From Heterodera schachtii (taxonomy: Eukaryota > Nematoda > Chromadorea > Rhabditida > Heteroderidae), in the NCBI GenBank assembly GCA_023374025.1, contig SIJG01000001.1:5562328-5626327 (forward strand): a DNA stretch of 64,000 nucleotides. The letters run 5' to 3'. Below are positions 1 to 11,244 of this stretch, piece after piece. The notes under the pieces are model-generated. The model was not told the origin of the DNA. It was given only the letters and a program-made list of their open reading frames with translations, and searched no databases. Positions within the stretch are counted from its first letter, which is position 1, and each line of letters opens with the position of its first letter. The translations under genes and the position numbers were made by a program.

Positions 1-1975
1 GGCAAAAGGACAGCGAATAGCAGAAGAGAAACACTGAAAGGGAGGCGAAAACATTACGAGTGATTAGTGAGTGGCAGGGAAAGCCTTTGATCATTCCGCC
101 TAATTAGTCACGCTAATTGTCAAGGTCATTCATTAGGCATTTGATTAAGCGGCACAAATGCGAGCAATTAACAAAATAATGACCCAATAAGTGCTCTTAT
201 TTTGAAGAAAAAAACTAAGAAATCCAGCCCAATTAGACACAAACAAATATTTGGCCAACTCACCCAACACAACCATTAGCATCATTTTGGCCGTTTTGTG
301 CTCTCTCCGTTCCGCCGCGCTCAGTTCGGCCCACATTTCTCGCCTTTGCTCCACCGCCACCAAAATTGTTCTCGCCACCTTAAAGAAACATTGTGAAAGT
401 GTGTTAAAAAAATTTGGCATTTTTAATTCGAAATTTTAGTTTTTTAATTTTCTCTTTCATTTCGCCGCCTTTTGCCATTGCCTTTTTTCCCACCTGAAAA
501 TTCAATGCGCAAAGCACACAAAGCGGCACCAGAAACTGTGACAGCATTGTGGCCACGTTTTGGTAGAGCAACATGTACAGGTAATTCTCGCGCAACAGTC
601 CGACCACCGGCGGCATTTGCTCATTTTTGGCATCGGTGCCGTCGCCATCGGACGAATTGTTGATACGGTACTCCCAAAAACGGATCAAATTGTAGCACAC
701 GGAAAAGACCAAAATGGCAACGATGGTCAGCTGGGCACGGCGCCTGAAGGGCGAACGGGGAAAATAATAATCGAATTTGCCAATTCGATGACAGAGAGAA
801 GCAGGGAAATTCACAGTTAAAATGCCGTGGATTGATAATTGATCACAAATTACCTGACTAATGAGCCTAATTGCCCCTTTATTAGCTTAATTTGGTGCCA
901 CTTACACTGTGCAATGGATGCGCACAGTGAACGGATAACAAATGGCGATGAAACGATCCACCGTAATGCCGACCAAAATCCACACGGACATCGTCTGGGC
1001 CATCAGAGTGACCGGGTAACAGAACACCAACAGGTGGCTGGTAAACGCGGGCGGAAGTGCTGGCAACGGAAGGGCAATCAATTAATTAATTATGCAATTA
1101 GTGAGGGGGTGGAGTATCTATCTTCCGACTGTTGAAAATGCCACTTAATCCCTCCCCACTTCTTCCGGTGGCGCTTATTCACTGCCAAATTTGAATGCTA
1201 ATCGATCTTTGGTTTCAAAGTGCCAATGCCACCGGTGCTTCTGCCCCCCCCCCCCCCCGCAAAGTATGGCCAAATTCCTTCCCTTTTCCTCCTGTGACTC
1301 GGCTAATCCCTCTTCACATTTGAGCAAATTAAATTGAATTAAATTACTCACCGGGCACAAAATATTCCAATTGGGACATGGAAAAGACGGGGAGGGCCAA
1401 AAGGCAAAGGGCCAAGTCGGAGGCGGACAGACCGCAGAGCAAAATCTGAAGCAAAATTTAAAAATTGAAAAGGGAAAAACAAAGCCAAAAGTGATTAATT
1501 ATCATTTAATAAAGTCACTTTTTAAATAATTACAATTTCTGTCCATTTTTTAATCACTTTTTACTTATTATCATTTGCTTAATATGCTCAAATTGTGCCA
1601 AAACATTGCAAAGAAAACGCTCACATTAATGGACCGTTTGCGAGAAGCGGGGCGTGAGAAAATGAACAGAGAAATGGAATTCATCACAGCTCCGACAATG
1701 CAAAGGGAGGCCATCAGAAGGGAAAAGAGAAGGGAAAGGGCCCAGAGGAGGTGATCAGAGGGGACGAGAAGCATGGAGTGATCGGACGGGGGAGAGACAG
1801 CGGCGGACGAGGAGGGCGCGAGAGAGGCAGACGAAGCGACGCCAAAAGACGCCTCGGGGGAAAGTGCCGAAGCAAATGACGCCTCGGGGGAAAGTGCCGA
1901 AGCAAATGACGCCTCAGGGGAAAGTGCCGAAGCAAAAAACGCCTGGGGGGACGAAACGGCGGTGGCGGAAGACAT
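1..1975 (-). CDS. Class A GPCR, FMRFamide-receptor-like (partial, 3' end outside window)
   Basis: Rhodopsin-family receptor read from six exons: 1975-1625, 1445-1352, 1059-906, 743-494, 378-264 and 33-1, all joined in phase at GT-AG introns. Exon 1 has a Ser/Ala-rich N-terminus with three copies of a 10-residue unit around SPEASFASAL, then TM1. Exon 2 gives TM2 (SASDLALC), exon 3 gives TM3 ending in VDRFIAICYP (a DRY-type DRF motif), exon 4 gives TM4, an extracellular loop and TM5, and exons 5-6 give the start of TM6. The TM4 end (YNLIRFWEY) resembles invertebrate FMRFamide-peptide receptors (frpr group); this subfamily call is by eye. TM7 and the C-terminus lie beyond base 1. The start is the ATG at 1975; the open frame further upstream is proline-rich and unlikely to be translated. 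Confidence 0.8.
1851..1945 (-). repeat. Three 30-bp tandem repeats inside the GPCR N-terminal exon
   Basis: Three nearly identical 30-bp units (each with AAAGTGCCGAAGCAAA on the plus strand) encode the repeated decapeptide before TM1. They stay in frame, so they change the length of the extracellular tail without breaking the gene. Confidence 0.85.
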
Positions 1976-4900
1976 TTGGCGCGGAATGACGCGAAAGCCG
2001 CCAAAATAAAAGCTGAAAATAAGGGAGAAATGCAATAATAAGGGGGGGGGGAGGAGATTAAACGGAGAATTCGTCAACAAATTGCAGAAACACTCCAATA
2101 AATAAAGCCGGTGGCGGAGATTATTGCGCGAGAGTGGGCGATGTTTGGGGGAAATGGACGGAAATATATTGTGGCATAAAAAGGGGGAGGGGGCGGATGG
2201 ATTTTTTAGCGGGGGGGGGGGGGAGTGATGGCGCAATTTGAAGAGATTAACAACAAATGACGGATTGAAAAATTTGCAAAAAATTGGGGGCGAGGAAAAG
2301 CATAAGATGAAGCAGTGGGGGAGCAGAGGGAAAAACAATTTGTGAATCAGTGCAGCGATGTAGCCAGAACAATTCAGCAGAAGATAGAGAAAAAGTTTTT
2401 GATTATCCCAACAAAAAGAATTTTGGCATATTCCGTCGGTGGTGCCGAAAGAAAGCGCCGTGGAATGCTTTTGCTTTTGATGGAAAATAAAGGGCTTTGC
2501 TCCGACTTAAATGGTCTTTAATAAGATGATGTTAATGGTGAAAATGAAACGGACGGATTGGTGCACATGGAACGAGGGAAAATGCAATTAATTTACATTA
2601 ATTACCAATGGCACGGGAAAGCGCGAAAGAAAAAGGAAAAGGACGGACAAAAAGAGGGAGAAAGGCAAGCATTGGGGGAGGGGGAGGAGAGGGGGGGACG
2701 GAAAGGCAATGACGGGGGGGGGGGGGGGGACGGCACTCCCGAAATACACACAATGTATTCATTTTTCTCCTCACTTCCGCCGTTGGCAGCATCTCGTGAT
2801 GGGGGAGCGAATCTCCGCACTGATTAATGAGGGATTTCATTAGTGGGGGTAATTAAAGAAGGGAAATTAGGGAGGTGTGGGGGATAAGTGGGCTATCAAA
2901 TTGGCTCCCGGACAATCCGACAGTGGACAATCGGACAGTGGACAATCCGACAGTGAGGACAATCCGACAGAGGTGGACAATCGGACAGTGGACAATCCGA
3001 CAGTAAAATGACAAAAAGATAAGAAAATGCCGTCGCCGAGGAGGGGGACAGATTGTGCCATATCAAGAAAAAGGAAAATAAAAAAGTGCCAATGCAGTCT
3101 AAAACATTATTTCGTTGCAAATTAGTTTGGGTTTGGCATTTCGTAAATGATGGTTGCGCATTTGTTGAATATAAGCGCTTTGTCTTGCCGTTATTCTTAC
3201 TAGCACACAATGCCGTCCTGTCGCTTACGGCACAATCGATCCCCTGCGGCGACGGCATTTTAATATCTTTTTGTGTGTTTTACTGTCGGATTGTCCACTG
3301 TCCGATCGTCCACCTCTGTCGGATTGTCCTCACTGTCGGATTATCCACTGTCGGAATTACACACAATGTGTTCATTTTTCTCCTCACTTCCGCCGTTGGC
3401 AGCATCTCGTGATGGGGGAGCGAATCTCAGCAATGATTAATGAGGGATTTCATTAGTGGGGGTAATTAAAGAAGGGAAATTAGGGAGGCGTGGGGGGATA
3501 AGTGGGCCATCAAATTGCCAAATTGGCTAAGGGATGCGCTGGAATTGTTAATTCGCCATTTTGCCAGTGAAATTGTCCAAGCCGAACTTAAGCTCGTAAT
3601 TCTCTGCTGATCAGACAAATGGAAGCAACAGAAAATGGAAAAGCGAAAGTTTATGGACGGAATGACAAAAATTCTCTGTTTTTATTTGTGATTTTTGGCA
3701 ATTTCAAAAATTCTTTTGCCTTTCATTTTTTCATTGACTGTCAAGAAAATAATGCCAATTTCCAATTGTCTTCCATTTTTTCCATCTGTTCGGCTGACCT
3801 TTCGCCTTTGCCTCGAAATTTGATGCCTTTGGCAATTCATTGGTACTCATTTGAGAATTTAATTAACTATTTCTTAACTTTTTGTTCGTTTTATTAACGA
3901 ATGAGTGAAAAGTGCCCGGGGGAAAATGCGATGGCATTGGCACGGAGGAAAAGGGGGAGGGACAACGACGACAGAGCGGGACCGCACAAAGACGGCATTC
4001 ATATGGCAGTAAAGAGAGAGCGCATGGGCGGGATAATCCGGGAAAGTGACACCCCCGCGGGGCTATAATTATTCCGGGAGTGAATCTCGTGCAACAAAAT
4101 TGCCGGGGCATTTTTGCGCCATTTCCATTTGACACCATTCGCATTTCAATTAGTACACTTTCCATTTCAATGCAACTTTATTTTCCAAATTTGGCAACTT
4201 TTTAAGATATTAGGAGAATTGAAAAAAATTCAATATGACGGACATTTTTGGAAATAAATTAAAATTTTCCCTCGGGAATTTCCTCAAATTTATTAAAAAA
4301 TATTCCAATATATTTTTTTTAAAATTGGCATTTTATTTATTTGGTTGAATGTATATTTAATTATTATAAGGCCAACGTACAAAAAAGTAAAGAAACATTT
4401 ACGTCAAAGGAAAAGTGAAAAGCGCGGGAAAATGAAAAAGAAAATGAATTAAACCCTCGGGGAAACATCGGAGGACAATGAGCCGAACCGACGGCAGAAT
4501 TCAATTTGTAATTTTTAATTTTATTTTTGGGACTTACGCCATCAGCAGAAAGGCACCAAACGCATGGAAATGCCAGAAAAACACGTTGAATTAAGAAAAA
4601 TGCGAATGGAAAATGAGGACGAAAAAAGGGAAAATGGGGAGAAACGCCCGGGGGAAGGCAAAACGAAAGGACAAAAACAAAGCCAAGGGGGGGGGATTAA
4701 AGTAAAAAAAAGAATATGTTGGAAAAGCATTGGGCCATCGAAAAGGGACGGATAAGGGAAAAGGCGAGGGACGGATAATTTATGGGATGGGCCGAATTGG
4801 GAGGGGGGGGGGCAACCAAAGGGACGGATGGACGACGGAATGCCATCACTGACAGACAGACCCACGAGTTTTACGGCACAGTAACCAATGCTCTAGCGAA

Positions 4901-5433
4901 CAAAGTCAGCTTTGAATTCAAAATTTGGCTCAATTATATTTCATCCCCCGGCGATCCGCCGGAAAATGCAAATGATTTGATTCGGCTGACTTTGAACTAA
5001 TTAAGCCCCGGGGTGGTGTAAATGAGTGTCATTCATTCATTCATCACTCCCCCGGGGGGAATTGTCCGTCCTTTTCTTTCACTTGGCATCAAATTTCACC
5101 GCTCTTTGGCATTTTGGCTTGGAGTGTCCGTCACTTTCGATTAAATTTGAAACTCTTTCCTTTTTCCCATGCCCCCCCCCTTCCCTCCAATTTCCGTGTG
5201 CCAATTTACCACGCCCTCAGAGAAATATTTAATGTCGACACTTTTGCACTTTCGTATACAAAAACGAAAAACAAAAAAAAAAGTTGCCAAAAGGAGAAAA
5301 GGAAAATGCCAAAATTGCGAGGAAAAAAGTGTACAAGTGGTTATGTGATAATGCCATTTGATTGTTTCAATTTTATGCCGAAACTGATTTTGGGTTTTAG
5401 TACTGCCAATGATTTTGTTAATTAATTAATTAA
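1976..5433. other. Intergenic, no gene supported
   Basis: I see no exon chain here that I can defend. The region holds poly-G runs (2041-2051, 2211-2224, 2712-2729), the foldback element and direct duplication listed separately, and a TTAATTAA-type tandem run near 5420-5440. A short minus-strand hydrophobic stretch followed by a good donor (about 4590-4530) could be an isolated exon, but no partner exon was found. Confidence 0.5.
2746..3518. repeat. Foldback element between two direct copies of about 155 bp
   Basis: Bases 2746-2902 and 3359-3518 are near-identical direct copies (both contain ATCTCGTGATGGGGGAGCGA). Between them lies an inverted-repeat structure. The left arm (2910-3004) is an array of GGACAATCCGACAGT and variants, and the right arm (3282-3356) is the same array reversed. 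Inner arms (about 3025-3060 and 3226-3264, sharing AAAATGCCGTCGCC) continue the pairing, leaving a loop of about 160 bp. No coding frame is supported. Confidence 0.8.
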
Positions 5434-7902
5434 TTAATTATTTCCCAATTTCCGTCTTTCTTCGTCCATTTGCGCATCGTCTCGCACTTTTTCCGCCAAA
5501 GTCCGAATGCCGGGAAGGATCTGCAAAATTGGCAAAGAAAGACGAGACACAAACTCCTTATGTTTTAAATTCAAATTTAATTCAAAAATCTCTTTTTGGC
5601 ATTTTGTCCCCTTCGGTCTCTTCCTTTCCCTTTCTCTTTCCCTTTTTCGCACCTTCGCCGCTTCGTCATTAATTTGCTCCTCGGGGAATAAAAACCCGCG
5701 GAATTGTCCTCCAAAATAGCCCGAACTCAGCTCCATAGTGTACACATATTTTATGCCCAAACTCTGCGCATAATCGTCGCTTCCGCCGGCGGCCGAATCT
5801 TTCAAATTTTGGAGAAAATTTGTCAGTGATTCCATGCCAAAATTGGCATTTTTCTTTTTTGAATGGACTTTGGCCAATGCCTTGTGCCTTGGCCATTGTT
5901 TTGCGCCTTTTCCGTTCCTTACAGAGAATGTCCGGTGCCGTGCCCACTTCGAATTGCGTTCCGCCCGCTTTTACAATCGCTTCGGCCATTGAATTTGCCA
6001 GCGTTCGCTTGAAACATTTTCGATTTTCCATTGACTTTTCATTCATTCATTTCTTTTCCTTCGCCCACCAATTCCTTCACATTGTTCGGGTACGTCTTCG
6101 GCTTGTAATTCCACGGATGGATTAGCAAATTGCCGTAAGAGTGCAGCGTCAAATACGCCTTCAGCGAGTCGCGGTTGTTCTGCATGAATTTGGCCAAATG
6201 GGTGCACTCAATTTCGGAGAGCGGCCCATCGCCACTGAACACTTGGCTAAAGGGGGGAGGAGGAGGAAAGGGGACGGGGTACTCCTAATGGACGGGGGGG
6301 GGAGAGAGGGGCAACCGGTGGAAAATGACGGATTTGACTGGCCAATTGTCTTGCCAAATGAGTCCCTAATTTTCATTTGGCAAAGTGTTGGCATAATCAC
6401 CTGCACGGGCATTGGCTGGTTCCCGACTCGTCCTGTGATTGATTTGAGGATGGACTTTAACAAAGGCAACAAGAAGAGAATGGCATCGCCAACCCACCCA
6501 ATGGAAGGGAAAGTTCCGATTTGGGTCCGCCCCGAAGCAATTGGCGCCGTCCTCACTTCCCGCACATCGCTGGGCGTCGCCTTTGCGTGGGCCCGACCGG
6601 GTGCCGCGCCACAGACCTTATTAATGATAATTGATTCATTAATTGACATTGCGTGACGGATTGCAATGGCATTTTGGAGCAAGAAAATTATGAAAGAAAT
6701 TAATAATTTAAAAATGGCATTTTTATTGCTTCACATACGATCTTTGGTCCACGAATGGACGTATCCGTCCGCGTTCAAAATCGGAATGACGTGGACATCG
6801 ATGTGACGGAGCAAAGAATGGAACTGAGGGTCGTTGACCAGCTTGAAGTTGCATACGAAAATAAAAAGCAAAACCAAATGCCGAACTGACCGCGTCCACA
6901 AAATGAAGTGCCACGGCTGGCGCTACCCATTCCCTGGCGTGGATTCCGGCATCGACGAGCAGAGCGGGCTTTTTGGAGTTGTTGTTGGAGGGATATCCGA
7001 GCTGAAAGTTGCGAGGATTGGGAAGGGAACCAACAGCCGAAGGGAGGAACGGATCAAAAAATGCCATTGGATTAGATCAGCCAAAACAAAACTTTGGCCT
7101 ATCACTCAAAAAATGCCGAAAATGACCGTCAGAATGGGCAATTGGCGCCCCTCAAAAGATTGTCCGATAGTGCCAAAGCGAGCGAATGCCGAATTATGTT
7201 GGGCAATAAGTTGCAAGTAGTGGACAACCTGAACACGACGGAGGCAAACATTAGAAAGGCAGCAACAAAAGCAATTGGCCAACCGAGTCGAATCGGTGGA
7301 AACTGCCCAAGTCGAATTGGTCCGGCCGTTGGCACTGCTCCGTCGGCTCGTCCATGCTTCGCCATGTCTCTGCTGCCCCCCGCATTATTTGTCTGTTGCC
7401 ATTTTGCCAAATTGACCCTCGTTCCCGTATGATTTTCCTTACTTTCCAAAGTCTTTGACCGCCGTATAATGGGGAATGCTGTTGTGTTGCAGGTACTGCT
7501 TCAACTCCTCCCGGTGCTTTGGACTCGCAAATATTTCCGTGGGTACGCCCAATTGAGGACGAAGCTTCCAAAACTGAACTCCTTCATGCCCGGAAGCATC
7601 GTAATGGTTGGAAAGGTTGCGAAGAACGGCCAAATGGGAGGCGGAGGAGGGGAGGGCGAAGATGAGACGGTAACTGACAAATGGGGCAAAGGGGGGAGGG
7701 GAGGGAATGAATGCCATGGCATTGGATGGATGGACGGGATTAAACGGGTTTTCGAATCCGTCCTAAATTTTTTAGGGTTTTTGGGATTTCCCCCCCCCCC
7801 CCAACCCTTCCGCCAAAAATACCCGTCGTATGAACGAAATTCACTGGCACAATGCGCCGAAAGTGCGGTCGCAACAAACAAAGCCAAACTGAGGAGAGCC
7901 AT
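5434..7902 (-). CDS. Secreted zinc carboxypeptidase, M14A family
   Basis: Twelve exons join in phase to a protein of about 460 residues: 7902-7823, 7673-7443, 7392-7284, 7228-7127, 7001-6891, 6841-6739, 6616-6498, 6432-6401, 6246-6069, 6007-5923, 5798-5653 and 5520-5434. It begins with a signal peptide (MALLSLALFVATALSA), followed by an activation propeptide (about residues 28-110) and the peptidase domain. Visible M14 signatures are GIHAREW (zinc ligands His195 and Glu198), DPNRNFPFHW (substrate-binding Asn-Arg), LTLHSYG (third zinc ligand His), a substrate-pocket Tyr, and TMELS with the catalytic Glu. These match pancreatic-type digestive carboxypeptidases that remove C-terminal residues. 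It is likely a secreted gut or pharyngeal protease zymogen. All key residues are present. Confidence 0.93.
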
Positions 7903-8980
7903 TTCAGTACAAAAAGTGCCGTGAAATTTTGGGGGGAAAACGAAATGAAAGCGAAGGGACACGGCGGTGCCTTTTGTACACTTTCTGTCCGGCCGATCGC
8001 TGCTGAAGAATGGGCCAACAAAAAGCTAACATTATATTATTATTTGTTATTACATATTCATTTTATTGGGCCAATTCGTCTGTCCCTCTGCAAAAGTGTC
8101 AATTGATCACCGCCCCCCCCCCCCCCCCGGGGGATGAATGGGCCCGGCAGAGGGAGGCGAAAGAACGAAAATGGCCAACACACAAAAGCCAAGCGAAGGG
8201 AAAGAGAAACATTTATTAAGCCATAAGAATTGACAAAATGTTTCCTCTGCTTTTACGGCCCAATCAAATTTAATTACAATTCCAATCAATTAGCCATTCC
8301 CTCGTTTTCTTATTGTCTACAACTTCTTTTAATCGATCAATTTGCTTATCCGACATAATTTGAGATGGGTAAGTAAAAACATTGGTTTTGTCAGTTATTA
8401 AATAATTCCTTATTTTGTCAAAAAAAGTTTAATGTAATTAAGTGTAAAAACGAACAATGCGAATAATATTAATAATCACACACAAAACATAACCCAGTGA
8501 AAAGACATTATGATCGAATATGGAAGGAGAAACAAAACAACGAACGAAAAGCAAACGGTGAAAGTCATTGGTATCCGCCGAACTGTGATTTGTTCCGAGT
8601 GATTAAATTCTGTGCCTAATTGTAAGACAAATTTAAAATGTCAAAAACAAAATCACAGCGAAATGAATGCCACGAATGACTCACCGTTTTTGGTACGATA
8701 AATGCGCGGAAATAAATTGATGTGAGAATGGAAAGCTGTCTGTCTTTTGTTTAACTTTTAATTCTTGTTTAATTCAGAATTTTGTCGCTTTAAAAAAACA
8801 GAAAGCCAACCAATAAGCTGAGATGGGCATTTTCGGTACAAATGTTCTGACATTTGATCCTGTCCGAAGCGCAATGTCAGAACACGAATGAGGGGGGGGG
8901 GGCAGTCAATAAACCATTTCCATTTGTCTGTTTGTCCACAACCCTTTCGTCCGTCCATTGGTCCGTCGGTTTGTCCCTTT
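7903..8980. other. Intergenic between two minus-strand genes
   Basis: No exon with conserved content was found. It contains a C16 run followed by G5 (8113-8133) and AT-rich DNA that would serve as promoter and 3' flank of the neighbours. Confidence 0.5.
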
Positions 8981-10577
8981 TTACGCCTCCGTCGTCTCTT
9001 TGTCCGGGCTTTTCTCATTTTGCTGATGGTCTCCCCGGGCGAATGCGATGATCAGTTGCTTCATCCGCGTGGTGTCTTTTCCGCCGCTGCTTCCCCCTCC
9101 GGCGGAAGCGACGCTTTGCGCGCCTCCTTTGGCCCCTTTCGCGCCACCGATCGGCGCTCCAATTGTGCCACCGGCGGCGCCTTCGATCATTCGTGCCACC
9201 CGCTCCCACACCACCGCTGTGTCCTGCTGATTGTTCGGCGACTGCTCCTCCTTCAGGGCGGCCTCGCGTTCACTGAACAAACGAATTAAAAGTGAAAGCG
9301 TCAAATTTTATGTAATAAAAAAATTATCAAAAAAACAAAGCGGGTCAAACTGACAATGAGCCAAGTTTAGAAGAACGTGATAATTTTGTTGACCAAATCA
9401 CAGTAACATTCGAAAGCTCTTAACAAGCTCTATCGCTTTACAAGAATCACAAAGATATACCACCGACACGTAAAAAGTTAAAAATATGCAAAAATTCTGC
9501 CCTTTTTGCGGTTTTCGGGTTGCATCTTTTTATAAATATTTTAATCGCTTAATAAAAGCTTATCATTAGTTTCTAGACATGTATAGCTTTTGACTAATGT
9601 CAAATTTTTAAAATTTGATCGATCAAAAAAGTTATAATTCTCTAAACTTGGCGCTCAGGCGAACAATTGGCCAACGCAATTGACCCCTACCGTCACAATC
9701 CCCTCTTTTCTGTCCTTTACCAAATCCTTCCCCTAACAATAAGTGCCCCCCCCCTTTTTTTTACCGATTCATCTTTTTCCGTTCCTCCAATTCGTTCTTT
9801 CGCTGGGCGTAGAACTGCTCCAATTCCTTTTTGGCCTGCTCTCGTAATTCCTCCTTCTTCTGCTCCTCAATTTTGTCTTAAAATGAATCAAATTAGGCAC
9901 TGTTTAGTTAAATAATTATTTATCCTTAAAAATGGCAATTCAAACAATGCCTTTCTCCGCAATTTTCTCCTTTTGCTCTTCGCGCCATTTTCGAATTTTC
10001 TCCGGTTCCTCTTCGAGTTGTTGGCTTTGGCTGCGCGAATGGGAAAAGGACGGACTTCCGCGCAACGATCCTTAAAATGGAGAACAAATTTCACAAATTA
10101 TTGTAAATCATTGGCTTAATTTGGATAAAGTGAGAAAAAATATCTTTTCACGAAATGATTACGTGTTTTGTTATTTTAATACCTTTTTCCCCCTTTCCTT
10201 TCATAGTAAATAGTCAAAAAGAAAAAAATAGGTCAAAACGAACCGTTTACTCCGTTGACCGGCAATTTGGGTTCATTTGCGTCAAATGAGTCTAAATTTG
10301 CAATGGATCCAAAATCTGAGCCACCATTGGTCAGCAGAATTCCATCTGAAAATGAATTAAACAGAAAAATCATTTGGGAAGCCTTTATTTAAGAAAATCT
10401 CTTCCCAATTTAATTTCGCAATGTTTTGCTCAAAAAGACTCAATTAATTCCAATGTATATGAAACCGTTGTTGGTCTGAGGTGGGGGCACAGCAGCGACA
10501 AAGTCATCGCCGAGGTCGGCGAGCGCCGATTGTTCACGGGCGAGAAACTCCGACACGGGGTCATTTGTCGAGGACAT
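8981..10577 (-). CDS. clic-1: Clathrin light chain
   Basis: Five exons (10577-10466, 10345-10244, 10070-9951, 9876-9765, 9272-8981) join in phase to about 245 residues. The N-terminus has the conserved DPVSEFLAREQSALADLGDDF-like start of clathrin light chains. The middle is a charged coiled coil (KIRKWREEQKEKIAEK, then ELREQAKKELEQFYAQRKNE) that binds the heavy chain. The C-terminus carries VWERVARMIE and a TRMKQLIIAFAR tail, as in animal light chains, here with a Gly/Ala-rich insert. It regulates coated-vesicle assembly in endocytosis. The third intron must use a GC donor (AAAG|GCATTG, 9950-9949) to keep the coiled coil in frame. Confidence 0.9.
9358..9656. repeat. Small inverted-repeat element (MITE-like) in the last clathrin light chain intron
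   Basis: The ends pair as an imperfect inverted repeat (GCCAAGTTTAGAAGAACG near 9359 against the reverse of TCTCTAAACTTGGCGC near 9640). The interior has no coding frame. A stretch at 9408-9432 (CATTCGAAAGCTCTTAACA) recurs inverted in the element at 54.85-55.25 kb. Confidence 0.55.
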
Positions 10578-11244
10578 TTTGAAAAAGTTGGTCGGCAATT
10601 GCAATTGTTGTCAATTAATACTTTTTCTGAAAATTTTTTAATGAATTCCGCAAATGAAAAAGTTCTTAGTAAAGCTTAAATTCTGGTAATCCACCAGGTC
10701 TGATGCCAATGCCGAATCCCGGTCCTGACTTTTTCAAAATTCCGGGGTCTAATACATTTTTTACTTTCGCTTATAAACTTTTAATGATTTTATTTTGGCA
10801 AGATATTCATTCCTAAGTTTAAAAAAATATAAAAAAATTTAATTTAAAATTAAATTATATATTTAATTTTATAAATCCAATAGTTGTTTATGAATAAGCA
10901 CATAGCGCGAGGATTCAAACATTAAAAATCAACTCCCCCCGCCCCCTCCTCCCCTTCCTCTCCCTTCTTCTTCTCTCTCTCTCCCTTCCCTCTCTCTTTC
11001 CCTCACTCACCCCTCCTCTCCCCTTCCTATCCCTTCTTCGCCCTCTCTCTCTCTCCCCTCCCCTCCGGCGCTATTTTCTTTTTTTTTGTTTTGTTTATCC
11101 CTTGCCTTTTCGAATGCTCCGTTTTTGTTTATTTTCCCCCATCATTCGGTTAAATGTTTCTGTTTTCTGTTTGAGTCCATTGATTTGTCGTTTTTCAATT
11201 TTAGGCTTTTGCTTATTTTTAGTCCTTTCAATTTTCCCTTACCA
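10578..11244. other. Intergenic between clathrin light chain and the LigD-type gene
   Basis: It contains an AT-rich block (10750-10920), a C/T-rich microsatellite (about 10925-11065) and the promoter region of the plus-strand gene. No bacterial operon remnant, Ku gene or ligase domain is visible on either side. Confidence 0.6.

Noticed and set aside
2910..3356. CRISPR-like look of regularly repeated 15-bp units
   Set aside because: Repeats are short, degenerate, have no unique spacers and form inverted arms; the DNA is eukaryotic.
10873..10960. Possible tRNA-like GATTCAAAC motif near 10910
   Set aside because: No acceptor stem or anticodon arm can be folded around it; no tRNA or rRNA gene was recognised in the window.
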